Assembly: GCA_009733575.1 (NCBI GenBank)
Contig: ML769423.1
Location: 124,001 to 188,000 of the forward strand
Origin: Gymnopus androsaceus JB14
Lineage: Eukaryota; Basidiomycota; Agaricomycetes; Agaricales; Omphalotaceae
Reading direction: 5' to 3'
DNA: 64,000 nucleotides
Shown here piece by piece: positions 57,766 to 64,000 of the stretch. The number at the start of each line of letters is the position of its first letter. Position 1 is the first letter of the stretch. Under the pieces are notes generated by a model. It did no database searches. It was not told where the DNA came from and saw nothing but the letters and a program-made list of their open reading frames with translations. Position numbers and translations under genes: made by a program.

Positions 57766-58779
57766 ATGAAATCTCAACACATCGCCATTGCAGGGGAACC
57801 GGAAAAGTCGGACGACACATCGTCGAGGGCTTTCTCGAGATTAAACACCAACACTCTCTCGAAATCATCGTCCTCTCCCGCTCCCCAGCACCTGACATTT
57901 CCTACGCAGGAGCCACAGCATCCATCATCTCCATCGACTACCAGGACCAACAATCGATTCGAAAAGTCCTCATTGAATACCAAATCGACACCATCATCTC
58001 TACCATTGCAGGACCTTCTCCCGATGGGTTCATTACCGCTCAAGAAAGCCTCCTTCGCGCTGGGTTATCAGTACCTACATTCCGTCGATTCTCACCAAGT
58101 AACTACGCCTTTGACCCAGAGCAGCTTAAAACGGTCAAACTGTACCAAATGAAACTACTCATCATCGCCTCCCTCTGTCGCGCAAAACAAGAACGCCCAA
58201 ACTCGTTCGAATACTGCCGCTTCAACGGCGGTGTATATATGAACTACCTCGGGTACGGAAACACCAAACCCGATGGGGACAAAGCACATGGATATATAGG
58301 CCACTTTCCCTATTTCGTCGATTTGTCGAAACGGACGGTGGATGTACCGGGGGATGGGGAGAAGCAGATTGTGTATACGCGTGCGGAGGATGTGGAAAAG
58401 TTTGTTGCTGCTGCTTCGCAACTTGAGGTTTGGGAGGAACATGGGGATATGGCGGGAGAGGTGTTGACGATCAATGAGCTGATACGGACGTGCGAGGATG
58501 TATGTGGTAAGTAAAGTTCATGCATCATCATGCTTCTCTGTTACGTCGACCTAACATTGAAATGCAGGTGCGAAATTGAACGTCAAATATAATACAAGAG
58601 AGGAGATCGTAGCCAGAATGGATACTGATCCCAAACATATCATGGTCAATATGTACTTGGAGGTCTGCCTTGCATTTATTGATGGCGCCTGTGACGTTAA
58701 ACGACCGATGAATTTGAACAAGTTGGATGTGAAGCCTATGGGAGTGCGTGAGTATCTGGAGAAATGGTGGTCGCCTTGA
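57766..58779 (+). CDS. NmrA-like / isoflavone-reductase-type NAD(P)-binding protein, with N-terminal frameshift
   Basis: ATG 57766 encodes MKSQHIAIAG. One base then seems to be missing in the glycine-rich dinucleotide motif, after which the frame GTGKVGRHIVEGF continues. Next come SLEIIVLSRSP, TIISTIAGPSPDGF, FRRFSPSNYAFDPEQ, RFNGGVYMNYLGYG and a C-terminal part after one intron (58512-58566), ending GVREYLEKWW. This pattern fits atypical short-chain dehydrogenases of the NmrA/PCBER group, which bind NAD(P)H and act as reductases or redox sensors. The substrate is unknown. About 320 residues, normal for the family. If the missing base is real, translation from this ATG fails and the gene is broken or starts elsewhere. 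Confidence 0.75.
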
Positions 58780-59225
58780 TATCAACCATTGCTGAAAAAG
58801 TCATTATAATAATTTACATTTACTTGCCACTTGTATCGCTGAGTCTAGAGAATACGTCTATACAATACGCAACTAATCTTCGGCTGATTCTTCGCCTCTT
58901 CATTCTCAATTTCGAGGTGCGGGGCTCGTGCAACTGTTCTCAAAGTATCTGTAAGTGGTCTCCAAAATCACCACCGGAGCATCTCTTAATACAATTACTT
59001 ACTCGACACGAAGCAGCCCAATTTAGTGTTAGATAGCGAGTTGAGATATACAGCTTTGACATCATAACGTAAATGTGACTTTGATTGGTGGAAGCCACCC
59101 TAAGCCACCTTGGTGACGAACATTTCGAATCTATGGCACAGTTCTGACAGAAATTCCAGTACATTTCTGATACATACAATACATTATATACAGTCCCAGA
59201 TAAATACGGATAGGAGCAGCGTTGT
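58780..59225. other. Convergent 3' intergenic region
   Basis: Lies between the stops of the NmrA-like gene (plus) and DBP2 (minus). No coding sequence seen, and AT-rich, as expected of two 3' ends. Confidence 0.5.
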
Positions 59226-61859
<2,634 letters not shown>

Positions 61860-61939
61860 CTCGATGGTGGTGGTAGTACTTGTAGAAAAACAATGCTGTA
61901 CACGTGCAGTGCCCAATCAGCCTTCTTCCGTTCCTTCGA
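61860..61939. promoter_or_regulatory. Compact divergent promoter of DBP2 and COX10
   Basis: Only about 80 bp (or 44 bp if the upstream COX10 ATG at 61904 is used) separate the two start codons. Leaders must overlap. CACGTG occurs here (gtacacgtgcag), a palindromic E-box that bHLH factors such as Cbf1 or Pho4 can bind. Confidence 0.5.
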
Positions 61940-63163
61940 ATGGGACTTTCCGTAGCCAGGACACGAACAAGCTCTGCATTCACTTCCTTCTTCTTTAACA
62001 ATACTCAGTGGACGTCTTCATCCCTCCAAATTTCTCGACATCCTCATACATATGGCCTTGCAGTCCATCCGACCCCGGAAGTGCCTCGTTCTGCCTTCAA
62101 ACAGGCAGAGGCACTCACACCTCTTCGACTGACAAAGATTTACTGGCAACTTTCAAAGTCCAGTTTGACTGTACTCAATGTGCTTACAGCAATGAGTGGA
62201 GTTGCTCTTTCTCCTCTTCCGACAACAGTACCCGTACTTTTGGCTACTGCTGTCGGAACGGCGCTATGCTCCGCCTCTGCGAACACTCTGAATCAAATAC
62301 AGGAGGTTCCTTTTGATGCTCAGATGGCTCGGACGCGTATGCGACCGATTGTTCGAAGAGCGATCACGCCTCTGCATGCCGCCACTTTCGCTGGAATTAG
62401 CGGTATTGCTGGTCCGGCCATTTTATGGACGATGACCAATCCTACGACAGCACTTCTCGGTGCAGGAACCATTGCTCTATATGCAGGGCCCTATACGTGG
62501 CTGAAGAGAAAAAGTATCGCAAATACCTGGGTAGGCGCGGTGGTTGGAGCTGCGCCACCTATAATGGGATGGACTGCCTGCGGTGGTCAACTAATTCCTT
62601 CTCCCTCCTACCCCATCCATCTGTTTCCGCCACCTTTCCTTTCCTCCTTATCTGATACTACGATACTGGATCCTACCTTGATCAACACTCCGCTTGCCCC
62701 GCTTGCCTTATTCGTCTTACTGTTCAGTTGGCAGTTTCCCCATTTCAACTCGTTGTCATATTTCGTGCGAGGATCCTACGCTCAGGCAGGCTGTCATATG
62801 CTCTCTGTCCTTAATCCTCGAAAAAATGCTTTGGTGTCTTTGCGACATGCCCTCATTCTCGTCCCCACATGCTCGGTTCTCATTCCGCTGTCGGGCCTCA
62901 CAACCTGGTGGTTCGCATTAAGCAGTTTGGTTCCGAATATCATTCTCTTGCGTGCGTCCTGGAGATTCTGGAATAATGGCGGAGAAAAACAGGCGAGAAC
63001 TCTTTTTAGACACAGTTTATGGTATCTTCCCCTGGTGCTGGGGATGATGATGGTACACAAGCAAGGGATCGATTGGTTACAGTGGATTGGTCTTGGGACC
63101 GACGACTCGGCGGAGGAATCAGAAGACGGACATAAAGAAGTAGATACCCCTTTGCAATCATGA
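61940..63163 (+). CDS. COX10: Protoheme IX farnesyltransferase (COX10)
   Basis: A single exon. The start MGLSVARTRTSSAFTSFFF gives an Arg/Ser-rich mitochondrial targeting peptide. An upstream in-frame ATG at 61904 would add 12 residues. The UbiA-type prenyltransferase fold follows, with substrate motif NTLNQIQEVPFDAQMARTR (N-x-x-x-D-x-x-x-D type) and the second motif region in LFSWQFPHFNSLSYFVRGSY. About seven to eight hydrophobic helices are visible. The enzyme attaches farnesyl to heme B to make heme O, the first step to heme A for cytochrome oxidase, in the inner mitochondrial membrane. The C-terminus is acidic (EESEDGHKEVD). About 408 residues, usual for fungi. Start choice is uncertain. 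Confidence 0.92.
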   Translation: MGLSVARTRTSSAFTSFFFNNTQWTSSSLQISRHPHTYGLAVHPTPEVPRSAFKQAEALTPLRLTKIYWQLSKSSLTVLNVLTAMSGVALSPLPTTVPVLLATAVGTALCSASANTLNQIQEVPFDAQMARTRMRPIVRRAITPLHAATFAGISGIAGPAILWTMTNPTTALLGAGTIALYAGPYTWLKRKSIANTWVGAVVGAAPPIMGWTACGGQLIPSPSYPIHLFPPPFLSSLSDTTILDPTLINTPLAPLALFVLLFSWQFPHFNSLSYFVRGSYAQAGCHMLSVLNPRKNALVSLRHALILVPTCSVLIPLSGLTTWWFALSSLVPNIILLRASWRFWNNGGEKQARTLFRHSLWYLPLVLGMMMVHKQGIDWLQWIGLGTDDSAEESEDGHKEVDTPLQS

Positions 63164-63370
63164 TTTATATGATCCTTTCCTGTGGTTCGAAAGTCTCCCA
63201 GGATCGCAGGATCGCACCGTAACCTGAGGACATTCCACACTGTAACGTGTCTCGAAACAGAAATTGTTGAACTCACGACTGACTTCGTTGATTCCGCTGT
63301 AAATATTAGAATTCTCTTGAATACCAGCTGTAAGTAGGACGGTAAGAAAATATAGCAAAGGCAACCGCAT
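63158..63370 (-). CDS. Possible small secreted protein (70 aa)
   Basis: MRLPLLYFLTVLLTAG looks like a signal peptide. It is followed by a short mature part with three cysteines (NNFCFETRYSVECPQV, then VRSCDPG). The frame ends within the last bases of COX10 on the other strand, so the two genes would overlap at their 3' ends. The small size and this overlap keep confidence low. Further exons are possible upstream. Confidence 0.35.
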   Translation of the reverse strand: MRLPLLYFLTVLLTAGIQENSNIYSGINEVSREFNNFCFETRYSVECPQVTVRSCDPGRLSNHRKGSYKS

Positions 63371-63793
63371 GATACAATGGACAAACCGTACTCGCTGATA
63401 GCTACATAATTACCAAGTGAATGGAATGGAAAGTGAAAATACACCCATCGTTCTAGCAAACAAAACAAAACAAAAAACAAAAAAGCCCGGGAAAGGGTTA
63501 AATTGTAACGTATAAAAAGCTAAAGTACTATTGAAAAACCAAGTATGTAAAATAAAGTAGAAGACACTTAAGACATATAAACGAACGAACGAAGAGTACT
63601 TAATTATAAATCGTCCGGTCTGGCGTATCAATCATTCATGAAGGAGTGAGGCTTGCGCAATTATAGGCGCTTTAATGAAGACAACAAGTATAGTCCTTTT
63701 TATGTGGAAAGGTCCGTCGTCACCAAATAATCCAAAGAAAGAAAAAAAGAAGTCCGAAGGAAAGAAATCGCTGCAGGGGTTGATTCCAGAGTG
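63371..63793. other. AT-rich intergenic region, probable 3' UTR on the minus strand
   Basis: No exon seen. Rich in A and T with aagaaag-type runs. It probably holds the 3' UTR of the minus-strand gene that enters from the right edge. Confidence 0.4.
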
Positions 63794-64000
63794 TTAATAA
63801 ATGAAATCGGTAGCGGGGTGAAACGGGGTGCTCAGTAATGGTGGAGTGGGATAATCAGTCCAGGTGTGCCGCCTAGTGCTTTGAAGACTCTGAGCAATGC
63901 TCACGTCGTCAGGATACATCGGTGGAAAGACGTCCGCGGCGGCGGTGTATGGACGGGCAGTGGACAAACGAGATACCGGGGCCACAAGAGACACACCATT
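63794..64000 (-). CDS. C-terminal end of a gene running off the window
   Basis: A continuous open frame enters from the right edge and ends at 63794: VSLVAPVSRLSTARPYTAAA, then FPPMYPDDVSIAQSL and TDYPTPPLLSTPFHPATDF. It is rich in proline and threonine, as in disordered tails. The domain content lies outside the window, so no family can be assigned. Confidence 0.45.
   Translation of the reverse strand, partial: NGVSLVAPVSRLSTARPYTAAADVFPPMYPDDVSIAQSLQSTRRHTWTDYPTPPLLSTPFHPATDFIY

Noticed and set aside
62794..63480. 228-residue minus-strand frame opposite COX10
   Set aside because: Most of it is antisense to the conserved COX10 frame and has no domain. Only the last part, with a signal-peptide-like start, was kept as a weak candidate.

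Overview
The window is nuclear DNA of a mushroom-forming basidiomycete (Agaricomycetes). The signs are short spliced exons with 45-65 nt introns, a FEN1 gene with a long acidic/lysine-rich insert, DUF6593 and DUF6699 family genes, expanded F-box, caspase-like and TKL-like kinase genes, and an isoleucine tRNA. The species cannot be named from the sequence.

Layout. 1-7.2 kb is repeat-rich: the end of a terminal-inverted-repeat (TIR) element, a 1.76 kb LTR-like element, and an F-box/leucine-rich gene split by a 2.69 kb TIR element. 8.7-11.3 kb holds a divergent pair of membrane-protein genes. 12.1-12.8 kb holds a small, heavily spliced unknown gene on the minus strand. 13.1-17.0 kb is a kinase gene fused to an ARID (SWI1-like) region. 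17.7-20.3 kb is a cyclin gene between two roughly 290 bp inverted repeats. 23.1-25.6 kb is a caspase-like peptidase. 27.3-29.3 kb is a PHO84-type phosphate transporter. 30.2-30.9 kb is a DUF6593 gene. 31-37.1 kb holds the GPI ethanolamine-phosphate transferase PIG-O/GPI13 together with broken partial copies of it. 37.4-40.8 kb holds an NmrA-like pseudogene, a DUF6699 gene and a decayed region. 41.6-54.2 kb is a second kinase-ARID copy, split by a 9 kb Copia retrotransposon that carries three younger insertions. 54.9-63.2 kb is conserved housekeeping sequence: FEN1/RAD27, tRNA-Ile(AAU), an NmrA-like oxidoreductase, the DEAD-box helicase DBP2 and the heme A synthesis gene COX10. The minus-strand tail of one more gene runs off the right edge.

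How the parts relate. The housekeeping genes act separately in DNA repair, RNA remodelling, heme A synthesis, GPI anchors and phosphate uptake. The repeat-rich left two thirds is an accessory region shaped by duplication. PIG-O, NmrA and kinase-ARID each exist as one better copy plus fragments. A 5' stub of PIG-O still sits directly upstream of FEN1, so the two were probably once divergent neighbours. Three insertions in the Copia element have target-site duplications (TSDs) whose removal keeps the reading frame, so the order of insertion can be read. Differences between repeat copies are mostly CG to TG/CA changes, which suggests cytosine methylation of repeats.

The most interesting items are the kinase-ARID fusion family, a TIR transposon family with CATCAGCAAAA ends and different internal short repeats in each copy, and two nearly identical neighbouring introns inside DBP2. 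All splice sites were placed by eye and no database was searched.
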